Below are positions 8,927 to 16,212 of a DNA stretch of 64,000 nucleotides, piece after piece. Numbering within the stretch: the stretch's first letter is position 1; every line of letters begins with the position of its first letter. Source of the stretch: JBCBJZ01 sp038522635 (lineage in GTDB: Bacteria; Pseudomonadota; Alphaproteobacteria; Rhizobiales; Hyphomicrobiaceae). The notes below the pieces were generated by a model that was given only the letters and a program-made list of their open reading frames with translations, searched no databases and was not told the DNA's origin. Position numbers and translations under genes: made by a program. Location of the stretch: NCBI GenBank assembly GCA_038522635.1, contig JBCBJZ010000001.1:8382-72381 (forward strand), in the 5' to 3' direction.

Positions 8927-10546
8927 ATGGTTGGCTTGATCGATCGGATAGGGAAAACGGCACTTGTCGCCGGGGTGGTGGCGAGCCTGTCGGGGTTCGC
9001 CGCCATGGCGGAAGACGTGACGCTGCGGCTGAAGGGCGGTGGCTTTGAGATATCGGGCAAGCTGAAGAGCTTCGACGGCAAGCGCTACGTGATCGCCTCG
9101 CCGGCGCTCGGTACGATGACGCTTGAAGCCGATCGCTTCGACTGCGCGAGCGCCGGCTGCCCGACAGGGCCGGTGCGCGCGCGCCGCTCCGCCCTGCGAT
9201 TGACGGCGGGCGGTGCGCTGCAACAGCTCTCCATCGCCGGCTCGAACACGATCGGCAACCAGCTCATGCCCTCGCTGATCCGAGCGTATGCTGAGAGCAA
9301 CGGCCTGAAGGCCACGCGGATCGTTGGGGCAGACCCCCTCGATCTTCAGTTCCGGCTTTCCGACCAGGCGGGCCGTGAGGTGGCGGTGATCGACTTGCGC
9401 CGCCATGGATCAAGCACGTCGTTTCGCGAAATCATCGCGGGTACGGCGCAAATCGGTATGTCGTCGCGCCGCATCAAAGACAAAGAGGTTGCAACGATGC
9501 AGCCGAAGTTCGGCGACATGTCGAAGCCGGGTCGCGAACACGTGTTGGGGCTCGACGGTCTGGTGGTCATCGTGGGACCGGACAATCCGGCAACGGCGTT
9601 GACGCTCGATCAGGTGTCGAAAATTTTTGCCGGTGAAATCACCGACTGGTCGGAGCTTGGGTTGCCGGCGGCGAAGATCAACCTTTATGCGCCCACGCCT
9701 GACTCAGGCACGTTCGACACGTTCAAGTCGCTCGTGTTGAAACCGTTCAAGGTGAAGCTCGATTCGAGCACAAAGCGGACTCCCGATCACGGTCAGCAGG
9801 CCGATTGGGTGGCGCGCGATCCGCAGGGCATCGGCGTGGTCGGCATCGCATACCTGCGTAACGCCAAGGCGCTCAACATCGCGTCAAGTTGCGGGCTCAT
9901 CTCGCAGCCTTCTGTGTTCACGATGAAGACCGAGGAATACCCATTGAGCCGCCGGCTTTACCTCTACACGCCGGGGCGCGGCGCAAAGGCGATGGCACGT
10001 GATCTTCTGCAGTTTTCGCTTTCAAAGGCGGCGCAGCCGATCGTGAAGGCCAATGATTTCATCGACCAGTCGCCTGAGACGCTGCCCTATGGGCAACAGA
10101 CGCCACGGATTGTGTTCGGCTTGAACGCGCCGCGTGAGGACTTCGATCTCAAGCTGATGCGGACGTTGATTGCGGACCTAAAGAACGCAAATCGGCTGAG
10201 CAGCACGTTGCGGTTCGGCAGTGGCGAATCACAGCTCGATACGAAGGCGCAACAGGACATCTTCCGACTGGTCGAGGTGTTGGGGACGCCCGGCATGAAG
10301 GACAAGGAAATTGTGCTGGCGGGCTTTGCCGATTCGACCGGTGGCTTTGACGCCAATCTTGCCCTGTCGCGCGCGCGTGCGAACACGGTCCGCCGCGCGA
10401 TCCTCGCGGCACCGGGCGGGAGAGCGCTGGCGAACCGGATCACGATCAAGGCGTACAGCGAACTGACCCCCATCGCGTGTAACGAGACGGCCAAGGACCG
10501 CCGGTTCAACCGCCGCGTTGAGGTCTGGCTGCGCAACCGCGGTTAG
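8927..10546 (+). CDS. Secreted phosphate-binding-protein-like / OmpA fusion protein
   Basis: 539 residues with a signal peptide cleaved near AAMAED (residue ~28) and a Shine-Dalgarno (GGGAG) before the ATG. Residues ~30-75 look like a small beta domain. Residues ~75-370 resemble PstS-type periplasmic binding proteins (SIAGSNTIGNQLMPSLI; YAPTPDSGTFDTF). Residues ~410-539 form an OmpA/MotB-like peptidoglycan-binding domain (LRFGSGESQLD; FADSTGGFDANLALSRARAN). No ABC permease or ATPase lies nearby, so nutrient uptake is unlikely. As last gene of the srf cluster it would anchor the system to the cell wall, possibly with a phosphate- or ligand-sensing domain. That role is inference; the domain assignments are fairly secure. 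Confidence 0.75.
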   Translation: MVGLIDRIGKTALVAGVVASLSGFAAMAEDVTLRLKGGGFEISGKLKSFDGKRYVIASPALGTMTLEADRFDCASAGCPTGPVRARRSALRLTAGGALQQLSIAGSNTIGNQLMPSLIRAYAESNGLKATRIVGADPLDLQFRLSDQAGREVAVIDLRRHGSSTSFREIIAGTAQIGMSSRRIKDKEVATMQPKFGDMSKPGREHVLGLDGLVVIVGPDNPATALTLDQVSKIFAGEITDWSELGLPAAKINLYAPTPDSGTFDTFKSLVLKPFKVKLDSSTKRTPDHGQQADWVARDPQGIGVVGIAYLRNAKALNIASSCGLISQPSVFTMKTEEYPLSRRLYLYTPGRGAKAMARDLLQFSLSKAAQPIVKANDFIDQSPETLPYGQQTPRIVFGLNAPREDFDLKLMRTLIADLKNANRLSSTLRFGSGESQLDTKAQQDIFRLVEVLGTPGMKDKEIVLAGFADSTGGFDANLALSRARANTVRRAILAAPGGRALANRITIKAYSELTPIACNETAKDRRFNRRVEVWLRNRG

Positions 10547-10632
10547 AGTTCATAAGCATCGGGTGCATAACCCGAGGCGACATATGAACGATAAAGCAGA
10601 GAGTTCATCCGTAAGGTGTGAATGACCGGGGA

Positions 10633-10761
10633 GCGGGCGCTAGAGTCAGTTCGCTTCAACTTGAAGCGGAACTGACATCTAAGCTTTTGCTTTGCCGTTC
10701 ATCTTTCGCTTCAGGCGATTCCACCTGAAGCGGATGAACTCTAGGGCGCCCGCCCCTTTTT
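10633..10761 (+). terminator. Probable intrinsic terminator split by a repeat insertion
   Basis: GCGGGCGC at 10633-10640 and GCGCCCGC at 10746-10753 are perfect inverted arms, followed by CCCTTTTT. Between them lies repeat copy A (10640-10744). Without the repeat this would be a standard GC-rich stem with a T-tract ending the srf-cluster transcript. Inferred from sequence only. Confidence 0.4.
10640..10744 (+). repeat. RIME-like palindromic intergenic repeat, copy A
   Basis: A 105-bp element with ends CTAGAGT and ACTCTAG. It contains two imperfect palindromes: GTTCGCTTCA paired with TTGAAGCGGAAC, and a second hairpin built on TTCAGG / CCTGAA. The outer 16 bp inside TA are inverted repeats with about 12 of 16 matches. 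Copies B (11572), C (32661), degraded D (21262), E (20973) and F (62122) share the same core. Size and double-palindrome layout recall the RIME elements of Rhizobium relatives; the TA-bounded ends also fit a non-autonomous IS630/Tc1-type MITE. Confidence 0.8.
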
Positions 10762-10840
10762 GCGTGCGAGCGCCCGTGCCCGGGCGCAACAGACAGACGG
10801 TCCGGTGGCCCGCGCGCTAAGACTCTGGTATGCGCCCGCC

Positions 10841-11557
10841 ATGAGCGAAGCCGCCACACGCGAAACCGATCTCTATCCGCCGATCAAAGCGTTCTTGGAA
10901 ACGCAGGGCTACACCGTGAAGGCGGAGGTCGAAGGTGCGGACGTCGTGGCCCATCGCGATGGCGATGAGCCGGTGGTGGTCGAACTGAAGATGCAGTTCT
11001 CGCTGGCGCTGTTGTTGCAGGCGATCGAGCGTCAGCGAATCAGCGCGTGCGTCTACGTGGCGGTGCCGGATAAGGCCGGGGCGCCTGCCCGCAAGGCGCG
11101 GCGTGCGCACATGACGCTATGCCGGCGGCTCGGGATCGGCCTGCTGAGCGTGCGTCTGAGCGATGGATTTGTGGAACCGCTGCTCGATCCTGCGCCCTAT
11201 CGTCCGCGCGTCTGCAAGCGTCGGCGCGGCCGCATGCTGCGCGAATTTCATAAACGCGTCGGCGATCCCAACACAGGCGGCAGCACGCGGCGCATGATCA
11301 TGACCGCGTACCGCCAGGATGCGATCCGTTGCGCCTGTGCGCTGGCGCAAGATGGCGCCACGAAGGCGTCGCAGGTGGCAGCGAAGACGGGCGTTGCGCG
11401 CGCGCGCCGGATCATGGCGGACGACCACTACGGGTGGTTTGAGCGGGTGGCGGTCGGCGTCTACCAACTGACGCCCAAGGGGCGCACGGCCGTGGCCGAG
11501 GCGCCGGCGTTGGGGCCTCCACCGGAAGCTACCGAGCGCGCGCCGGAGCCGGTTTAG
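10841..11557 (+). CDS. DUF2161 family PD-(D/E)XK nuclease-fold protein
   Basis: 238 residues from the ATG at 10841; an upstream in-frame start at 10760 would add only Arg/Ala-rich sequence. Residues ~28-48 carry the restriction-nuclease-like signature GADVVAHRDG followed by VVVELKMQ, matching the D...(D/E)XK layout (Glu-Leu-Lys). The middle is strongly basic (CKRRRGRML). The C-terminus looks like a winged-helix (ASQVAAKTGVARARRIM; WFERVAVGVYQLTPKGR), consistent with DNA binding. DUF2161 proteins are annotated as putative phosphodiesterases; the substrate is unknown. The gene sits between two same-orientation copies of the intergenic repeat, each within about 200 bp. No methylase or toxin partner lies beside it. 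Confidence 0.75.
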   Translation: MSEAATRETDLYPPIKAFLETQGYTVKAEVEGADVVAHRDGDEPVVVELKMQFSLALLLQAIERQRISACVYVAVPDKAGAPARKARRAHMTLCRRLGIGLLSVRLSDGFVEPLLDPAPYRPRVCKRRRGRMLREFHKRVGDPNTGGSTRRMIMTAYRQDAIRCACALAQDGATKASQVAAKTGVARARRIMADDHYGWFERVAVGVYQLTPKGRTAVAEAPALGPPPEATERAPEPV

Positions 11558-11571
11558 CGTTCAGCCGTTTT

Positions 11572-11672
11572 TAGAGTCGGTTCGCTTCAGCCTGAAGTGG
11601 AACCGACTCCGGCTATTGTTTTGCCGTTCATCTTTCGCCTCAGGGATTCCACCTGAAGCGGATGAACTCTAG
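11572..11672 (+). repeat. RIME-like palindromic intergenic repeat, copy B
   Basis: A 101-bp copy in the same orientation as copy A, starting 15 bases after the DUF2161 stop. It keeps the shared core (TTTTGCCGTTCATCTTTCGC and CCACCTGAAGCGGATGAACT) and the CTAG-type right end. Differences from A are scattered substitutions and small deletions, mostly in the central linker. Confidence 0.8.
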
Positions 11673-11767
11673 GTGGGCGCGGCGTGTGCGTCGCACGCAG
11701 CTTATCCCCGTGCGCCAACGCGACCTTAACGTGGGCCCATCAACCCCCGTTCAAAAGGTCGCGTCCC

Positions 11768-13117
11768 ATGGATGAAACGCAGCTGCTGCATTTGCCCTAC
11801 ATCGCGCAAGCGCAGGCGCAAAAGCATGTGACGCATAACGAGGCGTTACGGATCCTCGATGCGGTGCTGCAGATCAGCGTGCGCGATGTCGACCAAAGCG
11901 CGCCGCCAGCGAACCCGCAGGAAGGGGAGCGCCACATCGTGGCCGCGGGTGCGAGCGGCGCTTGGGCGGGGGCTGAGGATGCGGTGGCAGCGTTCCAGGA
12001 CGGGGCATGGGCGCTGTATCCACCGCAGGCCGGGTGGGTCGCGTATCAGGAAGACGAGGGCACGCTGCTGGTGTTCGATGGCAGCGCCTGGGTACGCGTG
12101 GTGGGAGGGGATGCGGTCAACCCCGTGGGGCTTGTTGGGGTGAACGCGACGGCCGATGCGACGAACCGCTTGAGCGTGAATGCGCCGGCGAGCCTGTTCA
12201 ATCACGAGGGGCAGGGGCACCAGCTCAAGATCAACAAGAACGCGGCCGGCGATACGGCAAGCCTGCTCTACCAAAGTGGCTTCACGGGCCATGCCGAGAT
12301 GGGGCTGACGGGCGATGATGATTTTCGCATCAAGGTGTCGGCGGATGGGACGACGTTTCGCGATGCGGTTGTGATCGCGCGGAGTGATGGCGAGGTGATG
12401 CTGCCGCATACGGTGGGGCTGCGCAGCCTGTTCAACCTTTGCCAGGACGCGGGGCGCTTTGCGGGGTCGCCGGAGCCACAATCGATCCAGGCGGCGACGT
12501 TCGCTGCGCCGGCCTATCTGAGTGGGGCGAACGGCGCGCAGTTTGCCGCCGGGCCGCGTTTTATCGATGACAACACTGACTATGGTGGCGGCGCGGGGCT
12601 TCTCGATGCCGACGTGAAGGCCTTGATCGACGGGTGGAAGGCCGCCGGCCAACGTCGCCATGGCGTTGAGTTCTACCTCCTCGACGTGAGCGCTGGGCAG
12701 GGTACGCAAGACCCGGTGGTAAGCGGTGGGCAGACGTACTACCGGGCGTTGGACCATGTCGCGGGTGCGGTTGGCGAAGCGATGAGCGTCAATTTTCACG
12801 TGCGGGTGAAAAGCGGGGCGATGCTGGTTCGCGACGCTGCGGCCAACGCCGATGTTTCTTCGGGCCGCAGCTATATTGATGGGACGCCGATGGCCGCCGA
12901 TACGGTGATCGCTACGGGCGATGGCTGGCGTCAGGTGAGCCATGTGCTGCGGCACGCCACCGCGATGAGCCCGGGCTATAACAGGTCGCTGTTTGGCGTG
13001 CATGTGACGCCGGGTGCGCGCTTTTTCGTGGCGGCGATGGCGGTCACACTCGGCGATCTGTCGCTTGCGCCCGGTCGCGTTTACGGCATCGTGCCCAGCC
13101 TTGAGTTGTGGCGCTAG
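11768..13117 (+). CDS. DUF2793 domain protein (phage/gene-transfer-agent tail type)
   Basis: 449 residues from the ATG at 11768. The N-terminal ~110 residues match the DUF2793 pattern (LPYIAQAQAQKHVTHNEALR; GERHIVAAGASGAWAG; FQDGAWALYPPQAGW; LLVFDGSAWV). This domain is common in alphaproteobacterial prophages and gene transfer agents, usually in tail or fibre-like proteins. The remaining ~300 residues are a beta-rich region that ends with ...YGIVPSLELW, as in other members. No capsid, terminase or other tail genes are nearby, so it is an orphan here: either a relic of a phage/GTA locus or a domesticated surface protein. No signal peptide was seen. Confidence 0.7.
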   Translation: MDETQLLHLPYIAQAQAQKHVTHNEALRILDAVLQISVRDVDQSAPPANPQEGERHIVAAGASGAWAGAEDAVAAFQDGAWALYPPQAGWVAYQEDEGTLLVFDGSAWVRVVGGDAVNPVGLVGVNATADATNRLSVNAPASLFNHEGQGHQLKINKNAAGDTASLLYQSGFTGHAEMGLTGDDDFRIKVSADGTTFRDAVVIARSDGEVMLPHTVGLRSLFNLCQDAGRFAGSPEPQSIQAATFAAPAYLSGANGAQFAAGPRFIDDNTDYGGGAGLLDADVKALIDGWKAAGQRRHGVEFYLLDVSAGQGTQDPVVSGGQTYYRALDHVAGAVGEAMSVNFHVRVKSGAMLVRDAAANADVSSGRSYIDGTPMAADTVIATGDGWRQVSHVLRHATAMSPGYNRSLFGVHVTPGARFFVAAMAVTLGDLSLAPGRVYGIVPSLELWR

Positions 13118-13194
13118 CGGTTGGCGTGATAGCCCGCGCGGGAGCACAGCGGCCGGTGAGGCCTGCCGCGACCAGCCAGCGGGAGTGCAAGCAC

Positions 13195-14571
13195 GTGAAC
13201 CGGCCGACCCCCAGCGATGAAGAGCGAGAGCACGCTAACGTTGAAACGGTGGCGGCGTTCAAGACGAGACTTGAGGCGCGCCGCCTGCGGGTGGCGATCA
13301 TCGGGCTTGGCTATGTGGGCCTCCCCCTGGCTTTAGGGTTTCACGGGTTGGGGCTTGAGGTGGTTGGCCTCGACACCGATCCTGCGAAGATCGAGACGTT
13401 GGCGCGGGGCGAAAGCTACATCCGCCATATTGGCGCAGAGGATGTGCGTGCGTTGCAAGGCGAGCGCTTCACGGGCTCCACCGATTTCAGCGAACTTGCC
13501 GATGTCGATGTGATCGTGATCTGCGTCCCAACCCCGCTGACGAAGCATCTTGAACCTGACATGACCTACGTGGTGTCCACCTGCGAAACGGTGGCGGCTT
13601 CGTTACGGGCGGGCCAACTGGTGGTGTTGGAATCGACCACGTATCCGGGGACCACACGTGATCTGCTCGCGCCACTGTTGGCGAAAGGCAGCGGGCTTGA
13701 AGCGAACCGCGACTTCTTCGTCGCCTATTCACCAGAGCGCGAAGACCCAGGCAACGAACGCTTCGACCATGCGGCGATCCCGAAAGTGGTCGGCGCTTCG
13801 ACGACGGCTGCCTTGGAGATGGCGGTGGCGCTCTACAGCGCGCTCGTGCCGCAAGTGATCCCAGTCTCGAGCCCGGAGACGGCGGAAGCGGTGAAGCTGA
13901 CGGAGAACATTTTTCGGGCGGTGAACATCGCCATGGTCAACGAGCTCAAGGGTATCTACGCGGCCATGGGGATCGACGTGTGGGAGGTGGTGGACGCCGC
14001 AGCGACGAAGCCGTTTGGGTTCATGCCGTTCTACCCGGGCCCTGGCGTGGGCGGGCATTGCATCCCGATCGATCCGTTTTACCTGACATGGAAAGCGCGC
14101 GCCTACGGGCTACCAACGCGCTTTATCGAATTGGCCGGTCAGGTCAATCGCGAGCGGCCCGCTGAAGTCGTTGAAGCGCTCGCGGGTGCGTTGAGCACGC
14201 GTCAACGCAAGGCCATGCACGGTGCGCGCGTCCTGCTGTTGGGCGTCGCTTACAAAAAGAACGTGGATGATATTCGCGAAAGCCCGTCGCTGACGTTGAT
14301 TGAGTTGATGGAAGCGCGCGGTGCGCATGTGGCGTTCCATGATCCTTGCGTGCCGGCCATAAAGGAGACGCGCGATCATGGCGGTTTGGCGGGGCGTGCT
14401 TCGGTGGCGCTGACGCCAGAGGCGCTGGCGGATTATGACGCGGTGTTGATCGCGACGGACCACGACGATGTCGACTACGCCCTTGTGGTGGATCACGCCG
14501 CTCTCATTCTTGATACGCGCAATGCGTGCGGCGCGCGGGGGTTGCGTGGCGCGACGATCCTGAAGGCTTGA
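13195..14571 (+). CDS. Nucleotide-sugar dehydrogenase (UDP-N-acetylglucosamine 6-dehydrogenase / WbpA type)
   Basis: 458 residues from the GTG at 13195, chosen because GGGAG lies about eight bases upstream; a longer frame reaches 13108 but has no clear ribosome-binding site. It would oxidise C6 of a UDP-sugar to the uronate in two NAD-dependent steps, feeding surface-polysaccharide synthesis. Seen: the Rossmann motif GLGYVGLP (residues ~37-44), the conserved VPTPL, the central dimerisation helix region (SPETAEAVKLTENIFRAVNI), and the catalytic Cys in GGHCIPIDPFY (~residue 288). The GVGGHCIPIDPFYL form is typical of the WbpA/VipA group rather than classical UDP-glucose dehydrogenase. No glycosyltransferase is adjacent, so the product's use is unclear. 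Confidence 0.85.
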   Translation: MNRPTPSDEEREHANVETVAAFKTRLEARRLRVAIIGLGYVGLPLALGFHGLGLEVVGLDTDPAKIETLARGESYIRHIGAEDVRALQGERFTGSTDFSELADVDVIVICVPTPLTKHLEPDMTYVVSTCETVAASLRAGQLVVLESTTYPGTTRDLLAPLLAKGSGLEANRDFFVAYSPEREDPGNERFDHAAIPKVVGASTTAALEMAVALYSALVPQVIPVSSPETAEAVKLTENIFRAVNIAMVNELKGIYAAMGIDVWEVVDAAATKPFGFMPFYPGPGVGGHCIPIDPFYLTWKARAYGLPTRFIELAGQVNRERPAEVVEALAGALSTRQRKAMHGARVLLLGVAYKKNVDDIRESPSLTLIELMEARGAHVAFHDPCVPAIKETRDHGGLAGRASVALTPEALADYDAVLIATDHDDVDYALVVDHAALILDTRNACGARGLRGATILKA

Positions 14572-14627
14572 AAGCGCTTGAGCGAGGCAGGCTGCGCGAC
14601 TGATCGCCAGAGCTTGAGGCGGCGAAC

Positions 14628-15716
14628 TTACGCTTCGTGCGGCTTCAGCTTGTCCCAATCGAAGGTGACGCCGGTGCCGGGAACGTCGGGCGCACACGCG
14701 CGGTGGTTCTCAACGACAAGTGGCCGCGTCGTGTAGGCGTCGATCGGGAAACTGTGCACCTCCATCCAGCCGGCGTGCGGTTGGCCGGCCATGAGCGACA
14801 CATGGAGTTCCTGCATCCCGTGTGAGCAGACGGGCAGACCGTGGCGTGCGGCACGTTTTGCGACGTGCAGCCAGCCTGTGATGCCACCGCAGTTCGACGC
14901 GTCAGGCTGGATGAAGGAAAGCTTGGCGCGCGTGAAGGCTTCATCGAATTCGTGGAGCGTGTGCAGGTTTTCACCCATGGCGAGCGGCATGCCGGTTGCC
15001 TGCGCGATGCGCGCGTAGCCCGCGTAATCATCGGGGATGATCGGTTCTTCAAACCAGGTCAGGTCGTAGGGTGCGAAGGCGTGGGCGGCGGCGATTGCAC
15101 GGGGCACATCAAGCGCGTAATTCGCATCCACCATGAAGGTCGCATCGGGGCCGATAAGGTCGCGGACGGCGGCGACCCGGGCGACGTCGTCTTCAAGGTC
15201 AGGGCGGCCGACTTTAATTTTGACCGCGTTGAAACCGGCATCGAGATAGCCCTGAACGCTGGCGAGCAGTTCGTCCTTGGTGAAGCCAAGATCGATCCCG
15301 CCGCAGTAGGCCGCGCAGGTGTCGGACGCGCCGCCGGCCATGGCGCGGAGCGAACGTCCGCTGGCGTGGCCGCGGATATCCCACAAGGCGATGTCGAGAG
15401 CGGAGATTGCGAACGATGCGATGCCGCCGCGCCCGACGTAGTGGACGTGCCACTGCATGGCTTCGTGCAGCGCTTCGACGTCGTCGCAGGTTTGCCCCTG
15501 CAAGAGCGGCGCAAGGTCATGGGTGATCATGGCTTTAATCGCCTGCCCGCCTTTGCCGCCGGTGTAGGTGTAGCCGGTGCCTTCGATACCGTCGCTGGAG
15601 CGGAGGGTGGCAGTGACCAACTCAAAGTGGGCGTGATCGCCGTGCATGGCGTCAACCAGCACTTGGCGCAGCGGGATTTTGAAGAGGCGTGCGGTGACCG
15701 CTTCGATGGTGGCCAT
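14628..15716 (-). CDS. Mandelate racemase / muconate-lactonizing enzyme family protein
   Basis: 362 residues, convergent with the upstream dehydrogenase. An enolase-superfamily enzyme: it removes a proton alpha to a carboxylate using Mg2+. Visible ligands and bases: KIK (K-x-K, ~residues 164-166), Asp in MVDANY (~197), Glu in WFEEP (~224), Glu in MGENL (~249) and a His in VCSHGMQELH (~298). This fits the mandelate racemase subgroup, likely an acid-sugar dehydratase or racemase. The substrate cannot be read from the sequence, and no sugar transporter or regulator is next to it. It is transcribed away from the guanidine operon, with which it shares a ~500-bp intergenic region. Confidence 0.85.
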   Translation of the reverse strand: MATIEAVTARLFKIPLRQVLVDAMHGDHAHFELVTATLRSSDGIEGTGYTYTGGKGGQAIKAMITHDLAPLLQGQTCDDVEALHEAMQWHVHYVGRGGIASFAISALDIALWDIRGHASGRSLRAMAGGASDTCAAYCGGIDLGFTKDELLASVQGYLDAGFNAVKIKVGRPDLEDDVARVAAVRDLIGPDATFMVDANYALDVPRAIAAAHAFAPYDLTWFEEPIIPDDYAGYARIAQATGMPLAMGENLHTLHEFDEAFTRAKLSFIQPDASNCGGITGWLHVAKRAARHGLPVCSHGMQELHVSLMAGQPHAGWMEVHSFPIDAYTTRPLVVENHRACAPDVPGTGVTFDWDKLKPHEA

Positions 15717-15963
15717 GGTGGGGCGTCGCTCGTTGAGGTTAGCGGGTGCTGTAGGGCGTGCGGGCGCGAACCTACCGCGGGGGGCAGGGGATGCTCAACG
15801 GGTGGCGCGGGTTTTGGCGCCAAAAGAGGCAATGTGAGATGCGGTGCCGCATTGTTGAGCGGCGTGCGGGGCCGTTTCGTGGTGGGACAGCGGTGTTGGG
15901 CGATCTGTGCCATGGCGTACGCCGGAGGTCTCGTTTTGGCACACAACTTGCTGCGTTGTTGCC
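15717..15963. other. Divergent intergenic region before the riboswitch
   Basis: About 250 bases between the enolase-superfamily gene (leftward) and the guanidine riboswitch (rightward). It should hold both promoters, but I see no unambiguous -35/-10 pair. No coding frame here is convincing. Confidence 0.4.
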
Positions 15964-16096
15964 GTGCAGAGCATCTAGGGTTCCGGTCGCACCAGTGCGA
16001 TGCTGGACCGAGAGATGCACTCCGGCGTGCGCGTCACCACTGACCCGCTGCCTTGCTGGAGCCACGGCGGGATAAAAACCCGGGAGGTCACTGCAC
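15964..16096 (+). promoter_or_regulatory. Guanidine-I (ykkC) riboswitch aptamer
   Basis: The conserved ykkC/guanidine-I blocks occur in order: CTAGGGTTCCG (15974), CTGGACCGAGAGATGC, then CACGGCGGGATAAAAACCC and CGGGAGGT (to 16088). The closing stem pairs GTGCAG (15964-15969) with CTGCAC (16091-16096). This RNA class binds free guanidinium and normally switches on guanidine exporters, carboxylases, hydrolases and nitrate/taurine-type ABC transporters. Here it lies 117 bases upstream of an ABC importer operon ending in a putative guanidine hydrolase, which fits. Confidence 0.92.
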
Positions 16097-16203
16097 AGGT
16101 TTGCCGAGCGCAAACCCTCCCGGTGCGTGCTCGACGATCCGACGGACGACGCCCTGACCTTCGCTGCGAAGGTCAGCGGCTGTGCCATCCATGGTCAAGG
16201 AGC
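16080..16203 (+). promoter_or_regulatory. Riboswitch expression platform and ribosome-binding site
   Basis: CCGGGAGG at the 3' edge of the aptamer (16080-16087) is perfectly complementary to CCTCCCGG at 16116-16123, so ligand-free RNA could form an alternative stem that breaks the aptamer. Further on, a perfect 10-bp hairpin (CTGACCTTCG, loop CTG, CGAAGGTCAG; 16154-16176) precedes the Shine-Dalgarno AAGGAG at 16198-16203. No T-tract follows either hairpin, so control may be translational or Rho-dependent. The switching model is inference. Confidence 0.5.
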
Positions 16204-16212
16204 CGAAGCCCG

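Noticed and set aside
14841..16043. Plus-strand open frame of 400 codons
   Set aside because: Antisense to the enolase-superfamily gene, which has all its catalytic motifs on the other strand; it also runs into the riboswitch.
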